The position numbers were made by a program, and so were the translations under genes. Shown here one piece after another: positions 1 to 7,642 of a stretch of DNA of 14,160 nucleotides (the stretch's first letter is position 1; each line of letters opens with the position of its first letter). The stretch is taken from the NCBI GenBank assembly GCA_949299435.1, contig CASGAK010000030.1, positions 1 through 14,160 on the forward strand, read 5' to 3'. The notes under the pieces are model-generated. The model did no database searches and was not told where the DNA came from. It worked only from the letters and a program-made list of their open reading frames with translations. Source of the stretch: an uncultured bacterium (GTDB lineage: Bacteria > Cyanobacteriota > Vampirovibrionia > Gastranaerophilales > Gastranaerophilaceae).

Positions 1-3
1 AAA

Positions 4-2667
4 TTACCATCTGATAAGTACGAGTCCATCTAATCCGTCTTCTGCGACAGGAGTTGAAGACCAATAAGTACCTGTTCTGCATGCTACATCCTCAGCTCGT
101 ATAGAGTAATCTGGATGTAATTCTTGACCTTCAAACCAACGTCTCCATTCACTTGCCCAACATATATTAGTAGAGCCGCCTCCGTTGCCGCCTTCACCTG
201 ATACAGTTACCCATTGTTGTAATGTAAATTCATTATCAATAGGTAATATCAAGTTCATTATATTAGATTTGATACTTGTAGAAGTACGTTTTTCTCCAGG
301 GTTACCAACTTTCATCTTTGTAAAGTCTAAACCAGAATAGTATATTGGTAATTGTTCAACCGGAGTCATAAGACCACCAGGACCGCCGGCTCCTCCTTTA
401 ACGGTCATAATACCTTCAATTACAGTATCTTCACCGTTTTCACCTGAATTTCCGGTTCCTTCTGCACCACCGGCTCCACCGCGACCGACGACAATACGTA
501 TTGCTTTATCTTTTATAGCACGTACAATCTTAGTTTGGTATTCACCGGCTTTTCCACCGTCACCATACTGCATGTAATTTGTATCCCATGTGTATTGATA
601 AGAATATTTGTAGTTTTCCTTTGCAATATTATCTATATAGTAACCAACAAAATTACTACCTTCTGCAGTACCGCCACCAGTACCAGTACCGTCTTCACCT
701 TTTTCTCCAGGGGTTGGTGTACCAGGTCCAGTAAAGTCTTTTTTAGCACCCGTACCTTTTGTAGGTGGTTTTTGGTTGGCTATACAAGTATTACCATTCA
801 ATGTAATTTTAGCATAACCTAATGTATCAGTACCACTTTCTGTTCTACATTTAGGTTGAGAATTCCATTCTGCTTCTGAGTAATACGCACTATATTTTGT
901 ACCTGATGCTGTAGTACAGTTTTTATCACTGCCACGTATACCCGGTACTACAGAAGATTCTCCTTCATACGTGATATTAAAGCCCGCACGAACTCCTCCT
1001 AAAGAACATTGAGTACCATCACTTTTTGCACCGCCCTCAATCATACCAGCGATATAGATTTCTTCACTACTGCTAGGCGGAGTATAAGATGCTCCAGAAA
1101 TGCATTTTTCACATACTTTTTCACAAGCAGAAGGATCCTCAGACAAAGGTCTCCAATGGCATTCAGGCTCGCTTGTATAATATCGATTTATACATACTTC
1201 TATACTTGGACCACACGAACTATAATCCATTACATCCCAAGAAGGACAACTATAGTTATAAAATCCATTACTTACTGTATAATCTTTATAAATAGGATAA
1301 TTTCCTGGTTCTTTGTATCCAGGTCCAGGATCACTAGAACCAAAAAATGGTATGCTAAAAGTATCGCAATTCGGAATATCACGACCAGGAATATTTGAAC
1401 TCTCATTAGGATTTGCTTCACTATAACATAAGCTACCATAAGCTGTTGGGTTCTTTTCTGATGGATCATATTCGATTTTTTCTTTATAATATTTTGAAGA
1501 AGGAGCTGTAACTGCAGTATGAGGAGGTGCTGTCTGACCTATTACTATCGGGTACATATCATCACCATACCCTTCAATTATACCAGCTGTAGAGCAAGAT
1601 ACTCCAACACCATCTAGTCCTGTAAATGAGCCAAAAATACCGTCTGACAAGTAGCCTGCAAATTTGACTGTATTACCAAAACTACATAATGTTGTAGAAG
1701 ATGACTGTTGTTCACGTCTTACTTGACGTTCCTCTTTAGTAGCTACCCCATTAGCCTCACCTTTCACTTTATAATGTTTAGGTGCATCAAGAGCCCAATC
1801 CGTTATATAATAATCTGTTACCCTTACATCCTCAAGTTCAGATTCCCTTGTAAAGATAGAATAAGGCTCTCTACCCTTTTTACAAGAAGCAGATCCCCAA
1901 TTGCAATCATAGTAATAATCTACTTTCCAACAACCGTAGGTATTACCCTCTGAATCTGTACAACCGTTCGGATAATAGGATTCATGGGGACAACGGTCAT
2001 GACCAGATACATAACATTCTTGATAAGATGCACAAGTTTCAAATGGTTCTTTTTTACATTCCCAATATTTACCGTCAGTTCCCTCATATTCCCAGTGTCT
2101 GAATTTTTTACAAACAGTAGAACCATCTTTTTCTATATAGTAAAGATTACCGCCAGCACCGGAATCACCATTATCACCTACAGCATTTGCATAAGCATAA
2201 ATGTATCCGCCATAACTATCCAAATGCACCTGTCCCAATCCCTTTAAGTCAACAAATAGTTCAGGTGTTATTTTAAAAGGTGAAATTTTATCAACAGCAG
2301 ACTTTTTGGTAATTATATTACCGCCTCTGTAGCCTGCGTCACCGCCGCCACCACCGCCTGCTGTCGCTTGAATATGTAAATATGAAACTCTGTCAGGTGG
2401 TGTGAATAGACATTCTCCCCCTGTTGCTTCCTGATCCAAAGTCTTTTTATTCAATCCTGTTCCAATATAACGTTCTTCCCAAAGCGTTGGAACTCCATCC
2501 ACATTTTTATAGTAACACATATAAGATCCATGCATTGCTAAATGTGGTACTTTTACGTGTTTTTTGGATATAACAGTAACCCCTGATGCTATCATTAATG
2601 ATACAATCAGAAGCAATAACATCATCTCTACAAGGGAAAATCCACCCAAAATCCTCTTTTTATTCAT
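4..2667 (-). CDS. Giant prepilin-like protein, Cys-rich and glycine-rich (887 aa)
   Basis: Seen: residues 1-9 are a short basic leader ending in Gly, followed by F-S-L-V-E with Glu at mature position 5 and a hydrophobic helix to about residue 33. This is a class III (type IV pilin/pseudopilin) signal, cleaved at G9|F10. Next comes the module shared with the two upstream genes: HGSYMC at 46-51, then C86-L-F-T-P-P and a GGGGGG run near 104. The middle holds about 28 cysteines, densest at about 185-262 and 473-522. A short collagen-like Gly/Pro stretch lies near 642-668, and GRGGAGG and GGAGGPGG blocks near 726-760. The last residues are GLVLIRW. Start: AAGGTG lies 7 bases before the ATG, with its own promoter at 2707-2735. 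Known: such N-termini are inserted in the inner membrane and processed by PilD-type peptidases. Inferred: a minor pilin or tip adhesin stabilised by disulfides. 887 residues is several times the usual pilin length. Target unknown. Confidence 0.9.
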   Translation of the reverse strand: MNKKRILGGFSLVEMMLLLLIVSLMIASGVTVISKKHVKVPHLAMHGSYMCYYKNVDGVPTLWEERYIGTGLNKKTLDQEATGGECLFTPPDRVSYLHIQATAGGGGGGDAGYRGGNIITKKSAVDKISPFKITPELFVDLKGLGQVHLDSYGGYIYAYANAVGDNGDSGAGGNLYYIEKDGSTVCKKFRHWEYEGTDGKYWECKKEPFETCASYQECYVSGHDRCPHESYYPNGCTDSEGNTYGCWKVDYYYDCNWGSASCKKGREPYSIFTRESELEDVRVTDYYITDWALDAPKHYKVKGEANGVATKEERQVRREQQSSSTTLCSFGNTVKFAGYLSDGIFGSFTGLDGVGVSCSTAGIIEGYGDDMYPIVIGQTAPPHTAVTAPSSKYYKEKIEYDPSEKNPTAYGSLCYSEANPNESSNIPGRDIPNCDTFSIPFFGSSDPGPGYKEPGNYPIYKDYTVSNGFYNYSCPSWDVMDYSSCGPSIEVCINRYYTSEPECHWRPLSEDPSACEKVCEKCISGASYTPPSSSEEIYIAGMIEGGAKSDGTQCSLGGVRAGFNITYEGESSVVPGIRGSDKNCTTASGTKYSAYYSEAEWNSQPKCRTESGTDTLGYAKITLNGNTCIANQKPPTKGTGAKKDFTGPGTPTPGEKGEDGTGTGGGTAEGSNFVGYYIDNIAKENYKYSYQYTWDTNYMQYGDGGKAGEYQTKIVRAIKDKAIRIVVGRGGAGGAEGTGNSGENGEDTVIEGIMTVKGGAGGPGGLMTPVEQLPIYYSGLDFTKMKVGNPGEKRTSTSIKSNIMNLILPIDNEFTLQQWVTVSGEGGNGGGSTNICWASEWRRWFEGQELHPDYSIRAEDVACRTGTYWSSTPVAEDGLDGLVLIRW

Positions 2668-2706
2668 CGCTATTCACCTTTATTAATTAATAAACTGACA
2701 TTTCTT

Positions 2707-2735
2707 ATTATAACATCTTGTTGAATTAAAATCAA
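2707..2735 (-). promoter_or_regulatory. Sigma-70 promoter of the 887-aa prepilin gene
   Basis: On the minus strand, TTGATT (2735-2730), a 17-base spacer and TATAAT (2712-2707) preceded by TG-T, an extended -10. The predicted transcript start is about 2700, leaving a leader of roughly 30 bases with an AAGGTG ribosome site. It sits in the 78-base gap after the 312-aa gene, so the large gene can be transcribed independently of the upstream pair. Confidence 0.7.
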
Positions 2736-2745
2736 CCAATTGACT

Positions 2746-3684
2746 TTACCAAAGGATTACAACCCCTCCTGCACTATTTGGTGCTCCGGGATTTATATCT
2801 GCTATACCTCCTGTAACTCCTAATATCTTTAAATAATTTTCCATTAAGGATTCCTCAGTTAATGTTACATCAAATTCTACATCTAATGTAAAGTAGGAGT
2901 TATATGCACGGTTATTATTTCTTATCATACTGACGGCTTGTGCTGCTGTAAAACCACCTTTGTTTACATAATCTTGAATATCTTGATAAGAAATTTTACT
3001 ACCAGAATAAGAAATTCTGTTAGCTTTCAAATCTGTAATCGGTATTGACATTTCCTCATAATCAGTTTTAGTTCTGCAATATCTAACTCTTATATTGGAC
3101 CCGTCCTGAGCACAGAAAGGTTCAATACCGCAATCAAATGGAGGACTTGTCGTAGGATCGGCTGAAGATGCTTTGATTCCGTCACCTACGGTACAATTTT
3201 TTACCTTATCAACAGTAGAGCTAATTACAACCATATCAGAACTGCTGCCTGCGGCTGAAACTATTTCTTGATTGTTTTTATATACACGTGTAACACCAGC
3301 GACACCTCCGGGTTGAATTGTCAAAGGCTCATCTATTGAGCTGAAAAATGAGCTTATAAATTCACCTGAAAGACTACCTCCTGATGAGCCGCCTCCGGTT
3401 GCATTTATCAATATATACTTAGCGTATCTTGGAGGTCTGAATATACAGGTGGAGCCGGAGATATCTCTTGCACTGTTATTTTCTACATATCTCTGTGCAA
3501 CACCGCCACCTACTTTATAGCATTCATACCGACCATGCCCATCAGACTCTTGATAGGTAACATTTCTTTTGGTATATGCATTAGCACACATAGCTATAAA
3601 TATCGCTGCTATTAGCATTGTGATACAAGCCTCAAGCAATGAAAACCCTGGAATATATCTGTTTTGATTAATTTTATTTACCAT
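2746..3684 (-). CDS. Prepilin-like protein with glycine-rich C-terminal region (312 aa)
   Basis: Seen: a class III signal with predicted cleavage at G13|F14 (G-F-S-L-L-E, Glu at +5) and a hydrophobic helix to about residue 36. HGRYEC is at 50-55 and C80-I-F-R-P-P follows, then Y-I-L-I-N-A-T-GGG near 90-98. A compact Ser/Gly-rich region (GGSSGGS) follows, then about 200 residues with four further cysteines in the middle. The C-terminus is AGGVVILW. The module order matches its two neighbours, so the three are paralogues. The ATG lies inside the end of the upstream gene (overlap ATGGTAA, 7 bases). No well-placed Shine-Dalgarno is visible (GGAG is 13 bases away), so translational coupling is likely. 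Inferred role: minor pilin or pseudopilin of a surface filament or secretion system. The partner machinery is not in the window. Confidence 0.9.
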   Translation of the reverse strand: MVNKINQNRYIPGFSLLEACITMLIAAIFIAMCANAYTKRNVTYQESDGHGRYECYKVGGGVAQRYVENNSARDISGSTCIFRPPRYAKYILINATGGGSSGGSLSGEFISSFFSSIDEPLTIQPGGVAGVTRVYKNNQEIVSAAGSSSDMVVISSTVDKVKNCTVGDGIKASSADPTTSPPFDCGIEPFCAQDGSNIRVRYCRTKTDYEEMSIPITDLKANRISYSGSKISYQDIQDYVNKGGFTAAQAVSMIRNNNRAYNSYFTLDVEFDVTLTEESLMENYLKILGVTGGIADINPGAPNSAGGVVILW

Positions 3685-4826
3685 AATATTACAACAGCTC
3701 CATTTCTACCAGCTTCTGCGGGACAATTATTTTGGTGTGAAGATCCAACAGCTTGGTTATCGCATAACGTAGGATAGTCACAAGTCGGCTTTTTCACAAC
3801 ATCTGAAGGTACTACATTGGTTACTTTAGATCCGTTATGATAGCCTGTTATTTTATAAGTAACCGCACTTGGACTCGGGTTAAAATATGCTCCGGCACCA
3901 CCACTTCCAGCCAAAGCCTCTTCCATTGCAGATTCCATTTTGGTATCATGGTCCATTTCTATACTTGAATCGAAAGCCGCTTCATTGAATTTCCGCCCAG
4001 GTAAATCTTTGATATCACACAAAGAAAAATCACCATCTAACCATAATGGAAGCTGTCCTGAGCCTGAGCCGCCTGTACCGCCTTCGGCTTCTATCGTCGC
4101 CAGTTTTGAAATGGCAGTATTAGAATTATCTCTATCTAAAGCATAAAACTCAACTATAGTATTATTTCCAGCTTGACCTAAATTTCCTCCTTTACCAGGT
4201 TTCATTACAAGTTGTACATTTGTTAAATTCGGGAAAAACATTGAGCGTGTGTTCCCTGCTCCACCAGCCATTCCATAATTTATTGTTGCTCTTGCTCCTG
4301 TTTTTATAACTTCATAAGGTGGATCTAAAGTATCTCCGGCATAACTTAAATATCCTGCAGCCACTGCATTCTTTGCCCAAGCAGGAAAGTCGTTAATTTG
4401 ACTTGCTGTATAAGTTACACCCGCACCCTCTGTAGTACCTGTACTTACTGAGCCTGAGCCTGATGCAGTTGAGGCTCCGCCACCGCCACCTACTGCGTGA
4501 ACCAAAAAGTATATGGCATTCTTTGGCGGGGTAAAACGACATTCTGTTACTCCGACTGGACCATTTTTAGCACCCTCCTCATTTACAGAATACTGCATTA
4601 AGTTGCCTGCAGCATCATAAAAACATTCATATCGACCATGGGGGGTACGTTTAGTTTTTAATTCCGATTTTTTAAAGTGTATCATCGGTAAACTTATCGC
4701 TATGAATGACATTATCAGCAAAACCAACAGCATTTCCGCCAAAGAAAATGCTTTTTGTTCTTTTTGAACAACTTTTTCTAAAAAACTCCCAATACTAAGG
4801 CTCAGTGTATTTACCTTATGCTGCAT
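3678..4826 (-). CDS. Prepilin-like protein with glycine-rich domain (382 aa)
   Basis: First gene of the three-gene array. Seen: an unusually long 26-residue leader, then A26|F27-S-L-A-E-M with Glu at +5 and a hydrophobic helix to about residue 49. HGRYEC is at 63-68 and C96-R-F-T-P-P follows, then a strand-like Y-F-L-V-H-A-V and GGGGG at 113-117. Later blocks are MAGGAGN, PGKGGNLGQAG and EAEGGTGGSGSG, and the end is NGAVVILW. The Cys-x-F-x-P-P strand, Gly run, later GGxGG blocks and terminal V-x-I-x-W strand resemble glycine-rich domains of some phage tail-fibre and bacterial surface proteins (resemblance judged by eye). Start: GAGGA lies 8 bases before the ATG, and no in-frame ATG lies closer to the cleavage site. 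The promoter is at 4861-4889. Probably a minor pilin or adhesin; function unproven. Confidence 0.9.
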   Translation of the reverse strand: MQHKVNTLSLSIGSFLEKVVQKEQKAFSLAEMLLVLLIMSFIAISLPMIHFKKSELKTKRTPHGRYECFYDAAGNLMQYSVNEEGAKNGPVGVTECRFTPPKNAIYFLVHAVGGGGGASTASGSGSVSTGTTEGAGVTYTASQINDFPAWAKNAVAAGYLSYAGDTLDPPYEVIKTGARATINYGMAGGAGNTRSMFFPNLTNVQLVMKPGKGGNLGQAGNNTIVEFYALDRDNSNTAISKLATIEAEGGTGGSGSGQLPLWLDGDFSLCDIKDLPGRKFNEAAFDSSIEMDHDTKMESAMEEALAGSGGAGAYFNPSPSAVTYKITGYHNGSKVTNVVPSDVVKKPTCDYPTLCDNQAVGSSHQNNCPAEAGRNGAVVILW

Positions 4827-4860
4827 TTATTAATTCCTCATCTAGATTCGTTTATTCTCT

Positions 4861-4889
4861 ATTATAACATTTTATATATTGAAATTCAA
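4861..4889 (-). promoter_or_regulatory. Sigma-70 promoter of the prepilin-array first gene
   Basis: On the minus strand, TTGAAT (4889-4884), a 17-base spacer and TATAAT (4866-4861) preceded by ATG-T, an extended -10 identical to that of the promoter at 2707-2735. It lies 16 bases past the stop of the YqeG-like gene. I see no hairpin terminator between them, so read-through from upstream is also possible. Confidence 0.7.
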
Positions 4890-4905
4890 CCCTATATATT
4901 TTTTA

Positions 4906-5385
4906 TTATGACTTTACACACAAACGTTCCAGTTTCCTCACAAATCGCACAATTTTTTTCTCTGTTTTGGCAGTTATTGAATCCACCAATATCGTCTTAC
5001 AACCTAACTTTTTACCAAACCAAACATCAGTTAGAGGTCTATCTCCTACCATTACTGCTTCTTGAGGATTAACATTATATTCCTTTAAAAATCTTAATCC
5101 GTTTTTTACTTGAGGTTTTTTTGCATCAAAAACCATCGGAAAATTTGAAATAGATTTTACTTTGTTTATATATTCAGAATTATTATTATTTGATATTACA
5201 GCGACAAAAAAATCTTTTTTTACATTCTCAAGCCAAGATAGAGTTTGCTCTGAGTATGTCGCTGACTTTGAAGCCATTATAGTACTGTCTAAATCAAACA
5301 ATATTGCTTTTATGCCTTGTTTTTTTAGAGCTTCTAAATCTATTGCGTATATATTTTCCAAATTATAATCAGGTTTAAGAAACAT
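4906..5385 (-). CDS. YqeG-family HAD-IIIA phosphatase
   Basis: A 159-residue haloacid dehalogenase-fold phosphatase, a usual length for the YqeG family. Motif I is D31-L-D33-S-T35, with D31 the nucleophile and D33 the acid/base. Motif II is S65-N in AVISNNNN, motif III is K90-P, and motif IV is VGDRPLTD at 113-120. The N-terminal K-P-D-Y...I-Y-x-I-D-L-E-x-L-K-K-Q-G-I-K is the typical YqeG lead-in. The usual GGN after motif IV is replaced by F-G-K-K. Family knowledge: related eukaryotic and plant enzymes (Gep4, PGPP1) dephosphorylate phosphatidylglycerophosphate; the bacterial substrate is not settled, so I give no symbol. The start ATG lies inside the last codons of the U32 gene (11-base overlap), so the two are co-transcribed and probably translationally coupled. 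Confidence 0.9.
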   Translation of the reverse strand: MFLKPDYNLENIYAIDLEALKKQGIKAILFDLDSTIMASKSATYSEQTLSWLENVKKDFFVAVISNNNNSEYINKVKSISNFPMVFDAKKPQVKNGLRFLKEYNVNPQEAVMVGDRPLTDVWFGKKLGCKTILVDSITAKTEKKIVRFVRKLERLCVKS

Positions 5386-6634
5386 GAGTTTTTACTCCTA
5401 TAGTTCGAACAAGTGCATATTTATAATCTTTTGGTGTCATTTCAAATTTTAAATATACATCGTCATTTGTATTAGCTAATGGTAAGTCAATTCCGTTTTC
5501 ATCTTTCACTGATATTAACCTCGTTTTAAATTGGTCTTGCGGGGTTATAATTTCAACTTCATCTCCTATCAGCATTTTATTTTTTATTTTTACGGCATAA
5601 AATATACCTTCTTCTGTTTTCATAGGAGTTTTTTCACCTTTGAATTCGCATAAAAAGTCCGCTCCTGCAAGCCCTTTTGAAATATCGTAGCTGTAACTTT
5701 CACTGTTATTATCACCCAGTGCAAAACCTGTTGTATATCCACGATTCCCGACTTTTTGAAGTTCTATAAAATACTTATGCAAATCTGCATTCGGATTTTG
5801 CAAAACTTCATCTATTGCTTGTCGATAGGCCTTTGCAACAGCTGAAACATAATACAAACTTTTTGTACGACCTTCAACTTTAAAGGAATCTATTCCAGCA
5901 TCAATCATTTGAGCAAGATACTCTACTAAACAAAGATCCTTTGGACTTAATATGTGAGAGCCTCGTTCATCTTGATTAATTTCATAATACTCATTAGGAC
6001 GAGTACTTTCTACCAGTTTATAGCTCCAACGACAAGGCTGAGAGCAGTTACCATGATTGGCTTTTCTTTCGCCTTTAGTAAAATAATCACTTAAAAGACA
6101 TCTGCCTGAAAATGATACACATTGAGAGCCGTGCACAAAGCATTCTAATTCTATATCTGGAACTCTTTTTCTTATTTCTGCTACATCTGATATCGGTAAT
6201 TCTCTTGCTAAAATAACTCTTGTGGCACCTAAATCCTGCCAAAATTTTACACTCTCATAATTTAGTGTATTTGTTTGGGTACTTACATGGATTGGGACTT
6301 TGGGTGCATTTTTTCTTAATAAATTAAAAATTCCAAAATCACTCACGATAAAAGCATCAGGATTGGCATCTTTGAATTTATCTACACATTGCTCTAAAAG
6401 TTTTATATCCTGATTAAATGCAAAGATATTTAAAGTTACGTACGCTTTTGCTCCTAATTTGTGAGCCAAATCTACAGCTGATTTTAAGTTTTCCAAAGTA
6501 ATTAAATTACCTTTTCGCATAGCTCTTAAACTAAAATCTACGACACCCAGGTATACGGCGTCAGCTCCGTAGCGGACTGCATATTCCAGTTTTTCAAGAT
6601 TGCCTGCCGGCATTAATAATTCAACTTTTCCCAT
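5375..6634 (-). CDS. U32-family peptidase-like protein, TrhP/YegQ type
   Basis: A 419-residue member of the U32 family (E. coli YegQ/TrhP, B. subtilis YrrO). The N-terminus E-L-L-M-P-A-G-N-L-E-K-L and Y-G-A-D-A-V-Y-L-G is family-typical. The signature E-C-F-V-H-G-S-Q-C-V-S-F-S-G-R-C is at 164-179. Cysteines 172, 179, 197 and/or 201, and 235 match the spacing of the four cysteines that hold a 4Fe-4S cluster in the relative UbiU. K-V-E-G-R near 253 is also typical. Residues from about 335 form the small C-terminal beta domain of the short U32 proteins. TrhP proteins act in prephenate-dependent hydroxylation of tRNA uridine-34, the most likely job here; RlhA and UbiU/V-type roles are alternatives. 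The ATG has no Shine-Dalgarno and is only 6 bases from a good -10 (6641-6646), predicting a leaderless mRNA. Confidence 0.92.
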   Translation of the reverse strand: MGKVELLMPAGNLEKLEYAVRYGADAVYLGVVDFSLRAMRKGNLITLENLKSAVDLAHKLGAKAYVTLNIFAFNQDIKLLEQCVDKFKDANPDAFIVSDFGIFNLLRKNAPKVPIHVSTQTNTLNYESVKFWQDLGATRVILARELPISDVAEIRKRVPDIELECFVHGSQCVSFSGRCLLSDYFTKGERKANHGNCSQPCRWSYKLVESTRPNEYYEINQDERGSHILSPKDLCLVEYLAQMIDAGIDSFKVEGRTKSLYYVSAVAKAYRQAIDEVLQNPNADLHKYFIELQKVGNRGYTTGFALGDNNSESYSYDISKGLAGADFLCEFKGEKTPMKTEEGIFYAVKIKNKMLIGDEVEIITPQDQFKTRLISVKDENGIDLPLANTNDDVYLKFEMTPKDYKYALVRTIGVKTHVS

Positions 6635-6640
6635 AACCGG

Positions 6641-6669
6641 ATAATACCCTAAAGGTGGAAAATAATCAA
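6641..6669 (-). promoter_or_regulatory. Promoter of the U32-yqeG unit, predicted leaderless
   Basis: On the minus strand, TTGATT (6669-6664), a 17-base spacer and TATTAT (6646-6641), then six bases and the ATG at 6634. Initiation 6-7 bases after the -10 would fall on the start codon. A further TTGACA at 6687-6682 with a weak TATTTT 17 bases on could be a second start giving a short leader. Confidence 0.6.
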
Positions 6670-6741
6670 CCGATTAGGTGATGTCAATTTTTGATAAATA
6701 TAGAAAATAGATAATGTTAATAGAGTTTTTGGAGAAATGAT

Positions 6742-6876
6742 ATGCAGACAATTGAAAACGCAGCATCCACTTTAAAAGAAATTTGGGAATATCAACACCC
6801 GGTTATGCATACCTGGTTTTTATTAAGTTCAATTTCTCTTTGTTTTATGTTTGCATTCCTTTTTTTGGCAATCTAG
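6742..6876 (+). CDS. Putative 44-aa membrane micropeptide
   Basis: Seen: an ATG preceded by GGAGA with a 6-base spacing, a good Shine-Dalgarno, opening a 44-codon frame that ends in TAG. The first 24 residues are polar with several acidic and aromatic positions (MQTIENAAST...EIWEYQHP). The rest (about residues 25-44) is a single hydrophobic helix, W-F-L-L-S-S-I-S-L-C-F-M-F-A-F-L-F-L-A-I, reaching the C-terminus. The gene fills the gap between the divergent U32 gene and the convergent prepilin gene, stopping 17 bases short of the latter. The upstream promoter is unclear: TTGATA at 6691 has no well-spaced -10. I recognise no family. The ribosome site and the clean transmembrane segment support it; the short length and AT-rich setting leave chance possible. 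Confidence 0.45.
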   Translation: MQTIENAASTLKEIWEYQHPVMHTWFLLSSISLCFMFAFLFLAI

Positions 6877-6893
6877 TTGATTTTATTTACTAA

Positions 6894-7601
6894 TTATTGC
6901 TTACATTTAGTTTTAGAAGTAAAGCTCAAATCACTACAATGCAAATAGTCCATATTTCCATTTGCAATTACCCAGCCTGAGCAGCGGGAGTAATTGTTTC
7001 CTTTCAGACAGTATTCTTTAAATGATGCATCACCAGTTCCATAAGGGAAAATTCTGTCTTTATACAGAATAAATGCAAAAACACGGTTTCTTACCTTTAA
7101 GCTGGGATATTCATAAAGTCCTTTACCATCAGTCGATATATAAAAATCCCCGCAAGCCGCTTTTGGATTTTCAGCACATTTTGAGGGCGTAAGCCAAAGT
7201 CCGACTATCGCAGTCCCATCTGCTAATACATAGCCATAACCATAAGAAGGGTCCCCCAGTTTTGCATTTTTCAACGGCTTATAAGTTATCTTTTTTAAAT
7301 ACGGTTTCATAATTTTAAAAAATTTGTCATATTCTTTCAAGGATTCTTCTGCATGTAGACTCAATCCGTTATCATCAATAACGGATTCGGAATCTTGCAA
7401 CCCCCAAGTATCCAAAGTACCATTCTGCAATATTGCCATAGTATAAGCCTGTGAAAATACACTGTAGAATTTCTTTACCCTTGTCACTGTTTCTTGCTCT
7501 TTATATTTATTAACAAGTGTTGGCAATGTCATCGCTGCTACTACCCCTATTATCCCCAAAGTAATCAACACTTCAGCCATCGTAAATGCTATTTTTTTCA
7601 T
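6894..7601 (-). CDS. Type IV prepilin-like protein (235 aa)
   Basis: Seen: a five-residue leader MKKIA, then F-T-M-A-E with Glu at +5 and a hydrophobic helix to about residue 28 ending A-A-M-T-L-P-T-L, then a basic/amphipathic helix (NKYKEQETVTRVKKFYSVFS). The C-terminal half is a globular domain with seven cysteines and the motif S-G-W-V-I-A-N-G-N-M-D-Y-L-H-C. Standalone prepilins of this length and N-terminus are, from memory, highly multiplied in Gastranaerophilales. Unlike the array at 4-4826 it lacks the HGxYxC module and the glycine-rich body. Start: AAGGAAGG (7607-7614) lies 5 bases before the ATG, a very strong ribosome site. A -10 candidate lies in the inverted repeat at 7643-7680. 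Likely secreted and assembled by a type IV pilus or type II-like system; its exact role is unknown. Confidence 0.9.
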   Translation of the reverse strand: MKKIAFTMAEVLITLGIIGVVAAMTLPTLVNKYKEQETVTRVKKFYSVFSQAYTMAILQNGTLDTWGLQDSESVIDDNGLSLHAEESLKEYDKFFKIMKPYLKKITYKPLKNAKLGDPSYGYGYVLADGTAIVGLWLTPSKCAENPKAACGDFYISTDGKGLYEYPSLKVRNRVFAFILYKDRIFPYGTGDASFKEYCLKGNNYSRCSGWVIANGNMDYLHCSDLSFTSKTKCKQ

Positions 7602-7642
7602 AATTACCTTCCTTACTGATTATTAAAAAATATTACACATGC

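Noticed and set aside
535..2247. Several plus-strand open frames of 68-129 codons opposite the 887-aa gene
   Set aside because: They are low-complexity Ile/Phe/Thr/Ser-rich translations antisense to a clearly coding glycine- and Cys-rich frame, without ribosome sites.
2340..2370. GCC/ACC-rich triplet run as a microsatellite or CRISPR-like repeat
   Set aside because: It encodes the GGGGGG run of the prepilin-like protein; the repetition reflects glycine codons. No spaced direct repeats typical of CRISPR were found anywhere in the window.
4818..5368. Plus-strand frames opposite the YqeG-like gene
   Set aside because: They are antisense to a protein with all four HAD motifs and show no domain or ribosome site.
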